Shown: piece by piece, positions 34,623-47,298 of the stretch
Numbering within the stretch: the stretch's first letter is position 1
How the letters are laid out: each line of letters starts with the position of its first letter
Assembly (NCBI RefSeq): GCF_000224145.3
Contig: NC_020170.2
Span: 191,001-255,000 of the forward strand
DNA from: Ciona intestinalis
Taxonomy: Eukaryota; Chordata; Ascidiacea; Phlebobranchia; Cionidae
Direction: 5' to 3'
Length of the DNA stretch: 64,000 nucleotides
The notes under the pieces: generated by a model
What the model was told of the DNA's origin: nothing
The model's input: only the letters and a program-made list of their open reading frames with translations
The model's database searches: none
Made by a program: the position numbers and the translations under genes

Positions 34623-36612
34623 TCTATTTTAACTTAAAACCTTTAATGAAAAGTTGTTTAAGAACGAACCGGTTTGTAATTAATGTCTATCTCTATTCAA
34701 AAATGGCCTTAAAAATTGTTTTGTGAGTATTAGGGTTTTTTGGGGGCTAATTGATTAAGGTTTAATACCAGCAACCAGTCTGCAGAGTACGGCAGGTGCA
34801 CAAGCGATTCTGTTTAATTAATCAAAAAATATCTGCACCAGTTTCCCTCTTTCCCTCCTTTTAGTAATCGTATTTTACCCAGACTAAACCAGTATGAATT
34901 ACAAATGGCCAAATGGGTAATACTGCCGCTGGTAACCAGTGAAAATTTTGGTCTAAAAAAACTCAGTCGGTGACACAGCATGTTTTCGAGCATTTTTAAA
35001 GTTAAAATTCGATACGAACGCCAAACAAGTTTTTTAAAAAATTATACAGCGGGTATCAGCGGTAATACAGCGGGGGAGTATGTGCACAGAGTCGACAGGG
35101 ACCTATGAATATTTAACTGATTTTTTGTAGCAAATTATTTTCCAAATCTTCGGAATTGTCAGTATGTCCAATGGCCTATATTTGTTATAAGATCTTTCTT
35201 CAAGTAATAAATAAATGAATTTATTTTGTTTACACAAAATAGAAGCAAAACTGCCGACTTACAAGTTAACACAAAACAAACTGCAACACACAAGCCTAAG
35301 CCTAAGTTTTAGCTTAGGAGTCAACACAAACTTCAAAAAGATATTTTATCACTTAAATATAATGTGCTAAAAATTCTTCTACGATCTATATATGAACATA
35401 AAAGAAAAAGCGCGTTGTTTTAAACCAGCATATCGTAGTGGAGGCTTGTTATTAAATAAAACGAAAACCAACACCCAAGCTTAGGTGCCTTGCATTGTGC
35501 TGGACTGGGAATGGTGGGTTGGCAATTCGGCGGTAATTCCGCTGCCGGGTTGTTTTCGCCACCAAAGTTGCCGAAAACACTATATATTTACGCCCAATAT
35601 TAAACATATTTAATAAAAAGCAAAACACCTAATTATTATTACATTAGTTATATTTAGTGCGACAGATGCGCTTGTCTTTTGTCAACAAGTCGTTCAATGC
35701 ACAGAAATAAAAATACAGCCCGCAACTGCCCAAAACCTTGATATATTTGTGGGGGCAGCTAATATTGTAAGTATCGCAGGTCCATGTTCCGCAGCCTCAC
35801 GACGCCGTTCTTGCTCCAACGTATACGCTACCCGACTCCACAATGCGATTGCACACCGTTGCAGGACATTGTGCGTCACAGCTCAGTTTATTAAGCGACG
35901 AAAGAGCGGTATTAAGCTTAAAAGACAAAGTGAGACAGCACGGTATTGCCAGAGTCATATGAACACCAGGTAGTTCAACTGCCGTCTTTGTGTATCCAAA
36001 ATAGAGCAAAAGCAGTGACTTTGGCAATGAGTTTAAACGAACTTGTATTTGTTTGTGTTTTCTAGGTTTTGTTTGTATTTTCCTTTTGTGGGAAAGCGTA
36101 AAACAGCTTTTATTAACCTTGCCAAACTTTTTTGGAAAAAATATAAATTTACCTTCTTTAAATGACTAAAATGTCACAAATCAACCGCTTCTAATTCTAT
36201 TTTTTTTTTTGATACAGAAAACAAATAACACATGTATTTTTCACACTTTTCAATCTTTAAATTTGTTTTTAGGCTCACGTTTTTCCATAATTTGCGGAAA
36301 AGCATGCATTTTCCCTATACCTACTGTGTTATTTTGGACACAATGAGTTGGTCTTCTGCTTTACTCGGTATTTCTATGGCTCTGGTGGGTATAACTAGCC
36401 CCGTACCGCCTCACAGTGCAAGGTTTTTATAACAATTTGCCTGGCATACACAAAACCCCGTAATGCTTTTATTGTCACGATTTGAATGACGGGAGATTAG
36501 GTGTTACGTAAGCAGCGAAACGCATTCGAACAGTTGACCTTGTTGCTTTTTGCAATCTTTTTATTTTCCCAATTTCGTCTTTAACCACCTGACTGGAATC
36601 AAATCATAATAC

Positions 36613-37275
36613 ATAGTAGGGTGGGGGAAGGCGGGACACTTTGTCATACAAAACTGTTTTAATTTTCTTTTTACGCCACCCCCCACCTTAATGATAATCA
36701 GAAAAACAATATTACAGAACTATTCGATAGTATTATCACGATTTTATAAAAAAAAGTATATATAGTAGAGTGGGGGAAGATGGGACACCTTTTCATTCTA
36801 TTTTCTCGTCCCATTTGATAGTAAACAAATAATATTCAAAGAAATATAAAATCGTATCCTCACAACTCCCATGGACCGTTGTAAATTGTTTAAAACACGA
36901 TCAGAATATTTGGATATTATGTGTTAAAGGTGTCCATCTATGTTAAATAGAAACAGCTATGTTTTGAACAGGTACAAAATGCGAAATAGTATCAGTTGCT
37001 TATTTTGAATGCTCTCTAAACCATACAGTAAAGCCGATGAAATTTTGTAGTTTGCGACTGTAAACGATTAAACTGGTTTCATAGATGATAGATTTATAAA
37101 ACAACCTTAAATATTTCGTAAAGTTTGATTTTGTCTCATAAAACTCGTTTTAGTTTTGTGAAAAACTAAGATATAAACATGAGGAAAATAGGGGGATAAA
37201 TATAACTACAAACTGCAGAATACCGTTATTGTAAATATATTTCAATATGGAGTCCCATCTTCCCTCCTCTTGGAG
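36613..37275 (+). mobile_element. MITE family B copy, interrupted by MITE family A
   Basis: Begins TAGGGTGGGGGAAGGCGGGA and ends near CCCATCTTCCCTCCTCTTGG. Blocks GTTAAATAGAAACAG, GTAGTTTGCGACTG and AACGATTAAACTGG match the reverse complement of 13740-14157. The interior is broken by 36767-36937. No ORF. Confidence 0.75.
36767..36937 (+). mobile_element. MITE family A nested in family B
   Basis: Left end TAGAGTGGGGGAAGATGGGA and the usual interior up to GTGTTAAAGGTGTCCATCT; the last part of the right end is missing. Family B sequence resumes with TGTTAAATAGAAACAG. Confidence 0.8.
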
Positions 37276-37765
37276 ATAATTTATGAGATGTGGCTTGTGC
37301 GGAAAACAGTGTATAGCAATACCTAATTTGTGGCAAAAATGTAAACTTTATTAATAGGTATTATCAATTTTCTCTTATTACAAGTTCATATGCATTTGTA
37401 GGATACAATATTAACAAATAATGTTGAACAATACCCATTATCGTTTAAAAATACCAGTTTTTCATAAAATATTGTACTAGATAACATGTTAAAACGTATG
37501 GCAGTAGAACAAGAAAAAAATATTTAAACTTGATTTTCAATTTGTTTATCATTTCATTTAAGTGTCGCATTTCATGTCCAAATTTTCGCGATTATTCCAC
37601 AGAAATAAAAAAGAGTAGAACGCGCATCTCCAATTTCGGCAAAAGAGAGAGGTGATACACTCTCTCTCTCTCTTTCGCGGGTCGTTCCCGTTTACTATTG
37701 TAGTCAATGGAGTCGATGACGTTTTATGTAGTTTTTCTTCGTTTTTTTTACTTAATTTAAAAAAC

Positions 37766-37773
<8 letters not shown>

Positions 37774-37817
<44 letters not shown>
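37774..37817. repeat. (TA)n microsatellite
   Basis: About 22 uninterrupted TA units; likely polymorphic. Shorter TA runs occur near 5349, 34313 and 42917. Confidence 0.98.
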
Positions 37818-37818
<1 letters not shown>

Positions 37819-37993
37819 TTCTAACCAATGTTAACATTAGAGTATACTATGATAACGTTAGGACCAAAAGAGAATAGCGAACCTGTCATGCGTGACGGAG
37901 ACAATGGAGTGAGGAGCTGGACTACCATAAGAGAGTACTATGGTACTATGCTTCTAACAAACCGTTTGTTTGATTTTTGTGTGATTAGCACGA

Positions 37994-38564
37994 GTTAGGG
38001 GTTAGGGGTTAGGATTAGGGGTTAGGGGTTTAGTTTCCCTCCGTCCCTACACCAGTTTCCCTCCGTCCCTCCACCATTTCCCTCTGTCCCTTCACCATTT
38101 TCCTCCGTCCCTCCACTTATTTTAGGTAAAAATTAGTTTCCCTCCTTTCCTCTACCAGTTTCCCTCCGTTTCTCCACTTATTTTAGGTAAAAATTAGTTT
38201 CCCTCCGTCCCTCCACCAGTTTCCCTACCGTCCCTCCACTTTTTTGGGGCAAAAATTAGTTTCCCTCCGTCCCTCCACCATTTCCCTACCGTCCCTCCAC
38301 TTATTTTGAATGACAAATAGTTTCCCTCCGTCCCTCCACCAGTTTCCCTCAGTCCCTCCACTTATTTTGGGTAAAAAATAGTTTCCCTCTGTCCCTTCGC
38401 CCATAGGGTTTAAGCAAAGGAATTACTGTTTCCCTCGACCCTCCGTCGTCCGTCCCTCCATTTTGCTTCCTTCCCTCTTTTTAGTAACGGTATTTTCCCT
38501 CCGTTCCTCCGTTCCTCCCTTCCCTCCTTTTAGTACTCAGTTTCCCTCCGTCCCTCCTTTTAGT
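37994..38564. repeat. Pyrimidine-rich minisatellite with telomere-like leader
   Basis: From 37994 to 38030 the sequence is repeated GGGGTTAG words. From 38032 it becomes a tandem array of CCGTCCCTCCAC units alternating with AGTTTCCCT and, in parts, TTATTTTAGGTAAAAAT spacers, giving a higher-order unit of about 45-60 bases. Strong purine/pyrimidine strand bias. Confidence 0.9.
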
Positions 38565-38743
38565 GTTGACAGTATACTCTGGTTATACTACCCAACGTGA
38601 AACGTCTATACTAACTTTGATACTATCTACCTATTCACCCAGTAAAACAAAAAAAAAGTAAGCAAGCAGAGCAGTTTAACTTTTTATTTGATATTGTGTT
38701 TTCAAATTAAATGTATGTGTATTACAGTGTGTGTTTATATAGG

Positions 38744-38896
38744 ATGTTGTGGGATGTAGTATTGACGACCTGCGTAGTTATCGCTTGCGCCGTGTTTGTA
38801 ATTCTGTTTATTGCTTTCCTTTGGTTTATTGTGTGGGAATTATTTCTCAAAAGAATTCGACTTTTCCAAGAGTTAACGTCCAACAAACAAGAATAA
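38744..38896 (+). CDS. SMIM13: Small single-pass membrane protein, SMIM13-like
   Basis: A 50-residue protein starting MLWDVVLTTCVVIACAVFVI. One long hydrophobic segment (residues 5-28) is followed by FIVWELFLKRIRLFQEL, which matches the juxtamembrane block of vertebrate SMIM13 (YFVWHLFLSKFKFLREL). It ends soon after, at NKQE, without the longer acidic tail of vertebrate SMIM13. An in-frame ATG exists at 38711, but an acceptor-like TATATAG directly precedes the chosen ATG and family alignment favours the shorter form. Function of the family is unknown. The match is from memory of the human sequence, so moderate confidence. Confidence 0.7.
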   Translation: MLWDVVLTTCVVIACAVFVILFIAFLWFIVWELFLKRIRLFQELTSNKQE

Positions 38897-39703
38897 ACGA
38901 CTGCGGATCGTTACAAACAAAGTTTGTATGAAGTGTATTGATGCTTTTTGTTTTTTTTACTAAAACTTAGTGAACCATATTTATTAGTTTTTTGTTAACA
39001 CTTGCTCATAATTTAAGGTGCTAGGGAAGAATCCTCCCCATTTTATTTGCTAACAAAAAAAATATTTTTGTGTTTGTGGGACTTTTAAGAGTAAACGTTT
39101 CGCAACGTCTTTTCAAAGTCTGCGATATGTTTCGTGGCGCAAAAACTACCCAATAGTACAATTTTTGATCATTTTACAGCTCATAATCCAACAAAGCTAA
39201 TATAAAAAAGTCAATAAACTGATTTATGTGGGTAAAGTTATTTTTTCCTATAAATATAAAAAGATTCGAAATTCTAGATTCGAAATAAACTATTCTAGGA
39301 TATCCTAGAATACCTAATTATTCTGTAATGTGCATCCCTAGCGTCATACTAGCGATTGTCCCCTTGATTATTTAGACTGCTGGTGCTTAAAAACAGGTTT
39401 TAACATTTGCTTTTTTACGTTTAAAGGATTGTCCTGTCTACAATCAATACTTCGTACGCGCGTGTGAACACTACAACCATGTCAATGATTTGTTTTAGTT
39501 ATATTTACTAAAAAAATTAACATTAAGTGACAAAGACTTGTGTGGCCAGACTTATTTCGCCACCCTTGTCTAGGCTTCCAATGACCAAGTATTTAAAATA
39601 GATTGCCATTAAACTTGCTTTGGATGTTTTTGTAACCATTTTTTCATCTCTATTTTTGTCCTCACTTTATTCATACCAAATGTAAATTTTGTAAAAGAGT
39701 TTA
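38897..39703. other. Gap between SMIM13-like gene and ZBTB gene
   Basis: Holds the arm of the foldback element (39017-39054), a stretch around 39057-39120 whose reverse complement resembles 29140-29210, and an end-like GTGCATCCCTAG near 39352 recalling a hAT-type terminus. No coding potential recognised. Confidence 0.5.
39017..39054. repeat. Terminal fragment of the foldback family
   Basis: GGTGCTAGGGAAGAATCCTC followed by CCCATTTTATTTGCTAAC, colinear with one arm of the element at 5583-5733. Confidence 0.65.
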
Positions 39704-42700
39704 ATGGCAGTATTTAGAATAGCAGAAAATGGAGAATTTATGCTTTGCAGAGAAATGGAGAATTCATTTTATTTGAAGAGCATTCCTTTACATGTTGAGG
39801 GACATGGAGACAAACTCTTGAAGGTAAAAAAATTGAATCAACTAAGGCAGTGGCGCAACCACCGCTTTTAAAAGAATTATATTCAATATTTAGTTATGTA
39901 ACTGTTGCAATGGTTGAATTTGGCATGATTATCCTAGCCGGTCAAACAAATGGGAGTGTGCCAAGGAAAATCGAATGGTTTAACTTAACTCCTACAAATG
40001 GGAATCTAATAGCAACCTGTTGCAATTAGGACACTACACACTAGTAACCCCGTGTGTCTGGACTTATATTTTTGACTAAATTCTTGAAAATTTTGACGCT
40101 TTCCGATTTTTTGACTTCCTTCACGATTTTAATAGTTAGCGATCGTAACAAACGTAGGCATGGCTGAGAGAAAACGAACCAAGACCTATCATTTTAAGGC
40201 TGAATGGGAGAACGAATATTTTTTGTTTATTCCTAATCAAAGCCTTTTTGTTTAATCTGCAATGCAAGATGCCTTTGGCAAAAAAAACCTGATTTAAACT
40301 GTGGCCTAAGTTTGTGAGTTTTCAGAATATAAAGGCTTTTACTGCTTCACCTAATATATTTCACAGTTCAGTTTTTAGAAACAGTTTTCCAAATAGTCAA
40401 AATGTTTTGCTACTGATTAGGAAATTATGTTTAAAATTTGTTTATTTGAACAGGCACTTTATGATCAGCAAAGAAACTGTCAGCTCTGTGATGTTTCATT
40501 GATTGTCGAAAACAATTCGTTTCCTGCCCACAAAGCTGTACTTGCATCATACAGTTCATATTTTCAAGCTTTGTTTGATCGAGGAAAACAATCTGATGAT
40601 GTTGTATCTAAAGTGAGCACCTTGTTTAGTTTTAAACAATTGTTTTATCCTTTTTTGTGCAAATTGTTAGAACTTTTACAAATTATGGCACAATAACCAA
40701 AATTTTGAGAGCTTATTGTTTTTCATTTTTGTTTTTGCAGGTTTGTAATGTGACAACCATTCATCTATCTTCTGTTTCATCGAAAACATTTATCCCGATT
40801 TTGCATTTCCTTTACACATCAAAACTTCATTTGTTTGAGGAAAATATTCGAGATGTCATGAAGACTGCTGGAAAACTTCAAATACATTCGATTGTACAGG
40901 TATGAATTGTGGCTGTGTTGCACAGTTTCTTATGTTTGCTTTTAGTGATATGAAATAATGTACTTATTTGTGAGAATTATTTTATAAATACTCACTAGCT
41001 GCAGTATTGGGTCATCAGTACCCCGGAATCGGTATTTTTGTAACAAAAATATAATATCACAAACCATTATGTATTCCTTGCTGTGCCACTGTGTAGTTCA
41101 ATGTGCACTATCTTTTTTACTTTAAACTGTCACATTATTATTTTCCCATACTGAGTGATTCTGTGGGCTTGTTTTGAATCACATTAGCGTATCGCTGCAA
41201 TTGTGTTACGTAACTGCAGTCTGCAAGGTCTGGAGCCAAACAAAACATTCCTTCTGTTATGTATCCAGATGCTGCAGTTATCATGTTGTTTTACTTTGTT
41301 CCAATACCATGGCGCCATGCATTGTATAATTAGCGTATATAAGCATGTTGTGGCCTGTAGTAAACACGAGACACGAGAATGATGTAATATGAGTCGTTCA
41401 GTGCTGCATCGTTTTGTGTTGTTGGAATATGAAAATTATGTCTGGCGCTGTTAGCACAATGGTTAGCGCGCCTAACCCTAACCTTGAGGTGTGGGGTTTA
41501 ATGCTTGTTCATTGCTGCTGGAATTGTGGGCGTATGTTCATTATAAAGATACTGCAATAGCTCAAACCTAGCGGTCACTAATGTGTTATCAAAATTATAG
41601 CCATACTAAAAATCCCCCCAAAAATAGTCACCCACAAAGTGACTTAATGTGATAACCAGTAAGCGAGCAAGAGGTGTATAAAACAAAACCATCTTTTTTG
41701 TTTCTCCGCCACGCGAGTGTAAATAAGTTACATGCATTTATTTATCTAATAGGCTGTATAGACACATGGTTTCAGCTACTGTGTACAGACAATATTTATA
41801 TATTTCAGGCATGTGAGAGAGTAATAGATGATAAGATTGTACTTCCAAGTATTCATGAAATAAAGACTTTAAACATTCCGTGCACGAACGTGATAAATGA
41901 AAACTCAACACCAAGTGTTTTGTTCGTTGATTTAAAATCTGAGGATGATGATGAGAAATCTTGTGAAGCTGCAGATTCCACCAATGCTTCTTTCCTTCCA
42001 TCCAGTAGCGATGACACTGGTGAGAAAAACACGTGCTTCTATTTACTTTATATATTTTCATGTCAGCCCTTTTAGCACCATTGTATATTAAGGTTTCCTA
42101 GTTTTGTTTGTGGGACACCAAAATATTAGTTACCTATATTTTACATTTTTGAGCCCCACATGATAAATTTCTTTCAATAATTAGGTAAATACTGCATCAC
42201 ACCACAGGGGTTTCTAAGCATTGCAGATGTTTTCTGTCTTTGAGAGTTTTGAATAAACTTTCTTTTTTTTAAATACCAAAATATATAAAAACTTTCTAAT
42301 TGTAACAGAAAAGCAAAAGCTATGTGGAAATCGAACATTAAAAAAGAAAAGCAACCCAAAGAAAATTAAATTTAAAGAAAATGCAAGCACACCCGAAAAC
42401 TGGAAATTAACCCGAAGTATTGACAATATATGTAAGTTTTAACGATACAATAATGTAAAACACAATACAGGAATGTTATTTTAAGTGAACCCAATAAAGA
42501 TATTTTTGTTAGTGAAAGATAGATCTTTGAAGTTTAGAACAAAGGTAGTAATTTATCAATTAAAAAAAATATTTATTAAAGCATCAAGTGAACGTAATTT
42601 GCCTGTATGTATTGTGATAGTAATCAGCTGATATTTAGACAAATGTTGTACAGTAGCCCTATTTTGTTACCTTAGCATTGAAACCATATGTCACTGTTAC

Positions 42701-45700
42701 TTTTTAATGGCACGTGGTATATTCCACAAGGATGTTCCAACCACTTTCAGTATGTTTACAGTTGTTGTGTAAAGCGTTGTGTATAATTATGTTCCCTTCA
42801 CCTAACATTCACTTCACAGTGACTCCAGTCATTCATTAGTTTAGTATAAAAAATAAGCTTTACACTGAACTTGCAATAGGTTTACCCCATTATCCTCCAA
42901 TATTAAGTTTGACTATTATATATATATATAATATATATATAATAAGATAGGCTTCCAGATTGTTACATGCCTAATATACCATCATATTTGTTTTTACATT
43001 TTGTGGGTTTGCTCTTACTTAAATTAGGTCTCTTGTTTGACCAATTATAAAAACCGTCTGCAATTAGTTTCTGCCACGCTTTTCTCCTAAGGTTCAAATG
43101 CACGAGTTTAGTTTATTTTAAATCTCGAAATAATGTATGGTTTATTTATTTTTAAGCCACAATCTCGCCGACTTCTATATTTGGTCGTATTGGAAGCCAA
43201 GCTGGTCGTCGCGTGGGGTTGTCACAGCAGGTGTCAACTTCAACTTCAGTTGACAGTGCAAATAAAACAATATCCAGCACCTCAGACTTTTCCATTGATC
43301 CGCTGATATTCGAACCGACCAATGAGAGTCTTGGAAATATATTTGATAATGACCCAGCCTTAATTGTAGATGACTTAGCATCTGAAAGGTTGAGTAAAAC
43401 ATTTAATTCATGTTCCTTATTTATTTTAACCTTGTATTAACAGTTGTTTGTTATCCAACAATTTTACTGAGCAATCTTCAACATCATTAGCAACACCGAA
43501 AACAACTGAAGCTTTGCAAGTAATACTTGGTATGTTACCACGGCGCTAAAAATTTCATGTTCCTATATTCATGCAGGTTCAGTCAGTCTACTCCATATCC
43601 CCAAAACTTACAAAAAAAGTAAAGCTTTTTAACGAGAGGTCACCCCCAGAAATGAATAAAAATTATTTACTGCCAACTAGTGTTGATAAAAACCTTGTCC
43701 CATCTTTTTCATCATCGCTGTTCAACGAGCGTCACACCAAGGTATCAACATTAAATAATATTGTAACAAAAGTTTTTGTTTTTGATTTCTAGTACTTGTT
43801 GGTTGTAATGGGTGTATGTTGTATTCACTATTAACATGCCATATTTTATTTAATTGAAATATTTTATACTGTGTTGCAGCCGTCAGTTTACACCTGCAAA
43901 GAATGTTTGAAATATTTTACAAATATAACAGATGCTTTTCATCATTGCTATACGGAACATCAACAAAGTAAAAAAAGTTTGGATATTTCAAACCGGTGAG
44001 TGTAGAAGTATAGCCTGGTCATCATAAAATTAAAAATACAACCTACGAAGTTATATTCAGGATAACTCTTAAGCTGACACAAGGTGTATGAAATAGAACA
44101 TCCGTGTTATAACAAAATAAATATTGTTTTCCGACTGCGCGAGGATAAATCAAGTTAAACTCATTCACCTTTATTCAGAAAGTATTTGTGTTTAATAAAC
44201 AAACATTATGTGAAAAGGTTGCTTGATACAAAGAGTCACAGTTGCCAACATTGTGGACGGATATTTAACAACAAAAACAACCTGAAGCGTCATATATTGA
44301 TCAAGCACACGGCGGACAAGAGATTTAAATGTAGCCATTGTGGAAGAAGGTTTGTAATTAAACCTACAGTGGTCTAAAATATTCAGCATTAAGTTTAATT
44401 TAAATTCAAGTCAACAATTTCAACGTCTAACCCATAGTCCTGACTCCTGAGAACCTAACCTAACTTAATCTTCAGATAAAGTCCTTTGTAGCCACTATGT
44501 AGTAAACCATTCAAATCCATAATTTTGTCACCTCCCAAAATTATGTAAAAGATCATATAAGTTGTAAGTTTAAGCATAAAACATTGTAAAGTACTAGTCA
44601 GATAAGCATCTTTTTACAGATATGCAATTCGACAGTCTCTTCAATATCATATCAAGTCCGTTCATAATAAAAGTATCAATGACATAACAGTGGACAGTCC
44701 CCAAACCTCTTCGTTGATGATGGAAAATTTTAGTTCCCTGCTCGCCGCACCTACTGTTGCCCATCCCACAAGCAGGTACATGGACAACATTATTATGTGA
44801 TGCCTTCTGTTTAAACTTATTTTTTGTTAGTTTAACATTTTCAAGCTCTGTTGAGTTGAATGAGGATGTTTTAAATGAAGCGGAAACATTTGCAAGCACT
44901 TGCACGACTTCATATTTGAACCAAATTACTACAATAGGTAATGTATTATCTATACCTATTTAAATGATTATTGGTACAATTTTTTTAAGGCCTGTTTGAT
45001 CTTCATTAACAAAGATCCACAAAGTTGTGTTCATCTGTAATTAGACAACATTCATTCAATCAAATAATATTGCTTTATAGAAACTGATAGAACCATTAAC
45101 ACATATGAATGATTTAAACTCTTAAAATAGAAGGTGTTCAATACAATTTGTCTTCAAACAGGAACGTGAACAACTTAACAAGTGCGTTTCATTAGTTGCC
45201 TTGGGTTGAAGCGTTTAGACAGTTGAAGCACTCGTGTAATTGACATGATGCTTCTTTACACCTGATGTTTTGTAGATAACCTTCCACCAAAACCCAGTTG
45301 TAAACTACCCACCATACAACATATTGAAAGTATCCGCTCACCCGGAGTTTCACTACCTGATGATATTTTGGTAATATATGTTGTTAACTGTAGAAAACCT
45401 AATATTTGACCCATCGTTAATTAGGTTGAAACGGGAATGAAAACTTCTGTAAAAACCAAATCAACTGCATCTTATCAAGGTATCTTTAAAATAATATCTT
45501 TATAAAAGGAAGTACAAAAATAATTACATAAACTATCAACAGGAGGTTCTCCATTTGTACTATCCGAATCATCAAAGCTGCCTGCTTTACTTCCAGCATT
45601 GCCAGAAGATCAAAAGAAAAGTCCCGGAGATTTTCATCAAATAACTTCCCACCGTGGTTAGTAAAAACTAAAGTTTTGAGGATTTCTATGTTTTTCCAGT

Positions 45701-46134
45701 CATATTTGTAAATGTATAGTTTCAACTATACTGATTAAAAAATATGTGTAACAATATAGATATTCTTTCCAGTTGCAGCAAAGTTGCATCGTTGCGATCA
45801 TTGCGGACACATATTTCCCACCGTGCAAGCTTTTACTCGTCATAAAAGAGCTTGTAATAAATATGAATGCCCTATTTGTCACAGAGGATTTTCACAGGTA
45901 CATTGTTACATAGCTATATTACATAATATTGCACAATACTTTTTAATGTTAAAATTATATCTAAAGGTTGGAAATATGAGAAGACATATGAAAATTTTTC
46001 ATTCTGATCAAAAACCATTTGAATGTAAGGTGTGCAATAAAGCTTATGGAATCCAACAAAGTTTTCGATACCATATGCGTGACAAGCATGGCATAATACT
46101 GGGCAAGCCTAATTCAAAAGCAGAAGAAAAATAA
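39704..46134 (+). CDS. BTB/POZ C2H2 zinc-finger transcription factor (ZBTB type)
   Basis: Probable DNA-binding nuclear regulator. Exons: 39704-39823, 40454-40612, 40741-40899, 41809-42019, 42309-42431, 43157-43388, 43444-43519, 43577-43741, 43880-43995, 44242-44349, 44620-44775, 44831-44937, 45276-45370, 45425-45479, 45543-45656, 45773-45897, 45967-46134; about 775 residues, all in phase. The first three exons form one BTB domain: HVEGHGDKLLKALYDQQRN, CDVSLIVENNSFPAHKAVLA, SYSSYFQALF, LHFLYTSKL. A Ser-rich linker with a basic stretch (KKKSNPKKIKFK) follows. Six C2H2-type fingers: YTCKECLKYF, CQHCGRIFNNKNNLKRH, CSHCGRRYAIRQSLQYH, CDHCGHIFPTVQAFTRH (C2HC end), CPICHRGFSQVGNMRRH and CKVCNKAYGIQQSFRYH. 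I cannot assign it to a particular vertebrate ZBTB. An AG acceptor lies seven bases before the start. Confidence 0.9.
41441..41740 (+). mobile_element. SINE in ZBTB intron 3
   Basis: Diverged full-length copy: head TCTGGCGCTGTTAGCACAAT, then GGTTAGCGCGCCTAACC, and tail GCCACGCGAGTGTAAATAAG. Same strand as the gene. Confidence 0.8.
44068..44172 (+). mobile_element. SINE tail fragment near ZBTB exon 10
   Basis: Only the 3' part of the element (ACACAAGGTGTATGAAATAG, ATCCGTGTTATAACA, GCGCGAGGATAAA), 70 bases before the exon at 44242. Confidence 0.65.
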
Positions 46135-46741
46135 ACAAAACTTTAATACTCATTCATTCTCTCTTTTTATTATTATTATTTACATTCTCGTGAATAATAA
46201 TTAATGTAACTATGTTGCAAATATTATAAAGATATTACCTTGTGAGTTAATAGCTGTGTGTGTTATGCTTAATACGGTATCAAATTAAATGGCTGTAGGT
46301 CCATACCCCTAACTTACCTGCTGTAACTTTTTGTTTTTGGGTAATTGACAGAATCCGAACCACCCATCATTATTGGTTAGTAAGACTCGGGCTTGTTGTT
46401 CTAATATGAAAGAATAAACTTGAAAGTGTCAACGTGAAGACGAAGACAAGTTATTAGTAATCTTGCGCTGTGTACAATGATTAAAGTAGTGCACGTACAC
46501 CAATGCAGATATAATAGCCAGCTGATCTCTAGTAAAGAATATACAGAGCGAAAGTTTAGTAACACGTAGGCAAAGTTGAGCAAAACCCTATATAATTATT
46601 CCAACCTAGTAGTTGACTACGGGGTTTTTACAAACTGTCTGCTGTAAAAGTTACAAGATCAGGCCGCCATTACGGAATTAATAAAAACAATAGACGTTTG
46701 ATATAGTAAGGTGTCGTAAAATGAGATAATTGAATGAATAA

Positions 46742-46850
46742 ATGAATGTAACTTACTTTATCCTCGCGTGGCCGGAAAACGACAGTCGTTATCACACGGG
46801 TTTAACATCTCGTGCCAGCTTACGAGTTACCACGTATGTTACTTTGTGAA
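46742..46850 (-). mobile_element. SINE, truncated copy
   Basis: Tail half only (ATGAATGTAACTTACTTTAT to GTATGTTACTTTGTG); the tRNA-like head is absent. Confidence 0.85.
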
Positions 46851-47298
46851 CTTATCGAAAAAAACAACTCCCGTACCTTTGTAAACTTACATTAGTTAAC
46901 CTCGTCAGTCGTCGCTTAAAAATCCTTGTTTTCATTTGGATAAACTGTACGCAGTAATTAGGTAATGAAGCAGGTTAATATTATTCATATGGTGTTTAAT
47001 TATAAATAATGTGTTAATTACGATTAATATTAATACGGTATAAGAGTAATGCATTTGATCCCTACTTAAATGGTAATAGTTTGATTCAGTCGTGAATCGT
47101 TGTGTGGATTTCTTATCTCACCAACACGTGCCCTCCCAAATTTCCAGACAGTGGTTCCGCTGAGAATAAAGAATAAACGCTAGAATTAGGAATTGAGATT
47201 AGGAATGAAATTAGGAATTGAGAAGTGCGGAAAAAAAGTCGCGCAAAAAAAACAACGATCTATATGATCACTAACGTGCTCAATAACGTGCTCAACAA

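Larger units (their letters stand above)
34623..38743. other. Intergenic region upstream of DOT1L and of the SMIM13-like gene
   Basis: Contains a fragment related to the minisatellite (34838-34880), a CpG-richer stretch at 35500-36030 with overlapping ORFs on both strands but no family signature, a composite MITE (36613-37275), a TA microsatellite (37774-37817) and the minisatellite (38032-38564). No gene was recognised. Confidence 0.6.

Noticed and set aside
35694-36027. Overlapping ORFs on both strands in a CpG-richer patch upstream of DOT1L
   Set aside because: Both strands are open over the same bases and neither product resembles a family; more likely promoter-like composition.
36232-36432. 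Plus-strand ORF of 66 codons
   Set aside because: Short, AT-rich start, no splice partner, no similarity recognised.
38032-38564. Regularly spaced repeats considered as a CRISPR-like array
   Set aside because: Spacers are themselves repeated and the host is an animal; it is a minisatellite.
39057-39352. Possible hAT-type transposon between a GTGCATCCCTAG end and a segment resembling 29140-29330
   Set aside because: The shared segments are not in the same order and orientation in the two places, and no target duplication or transposase was seen.
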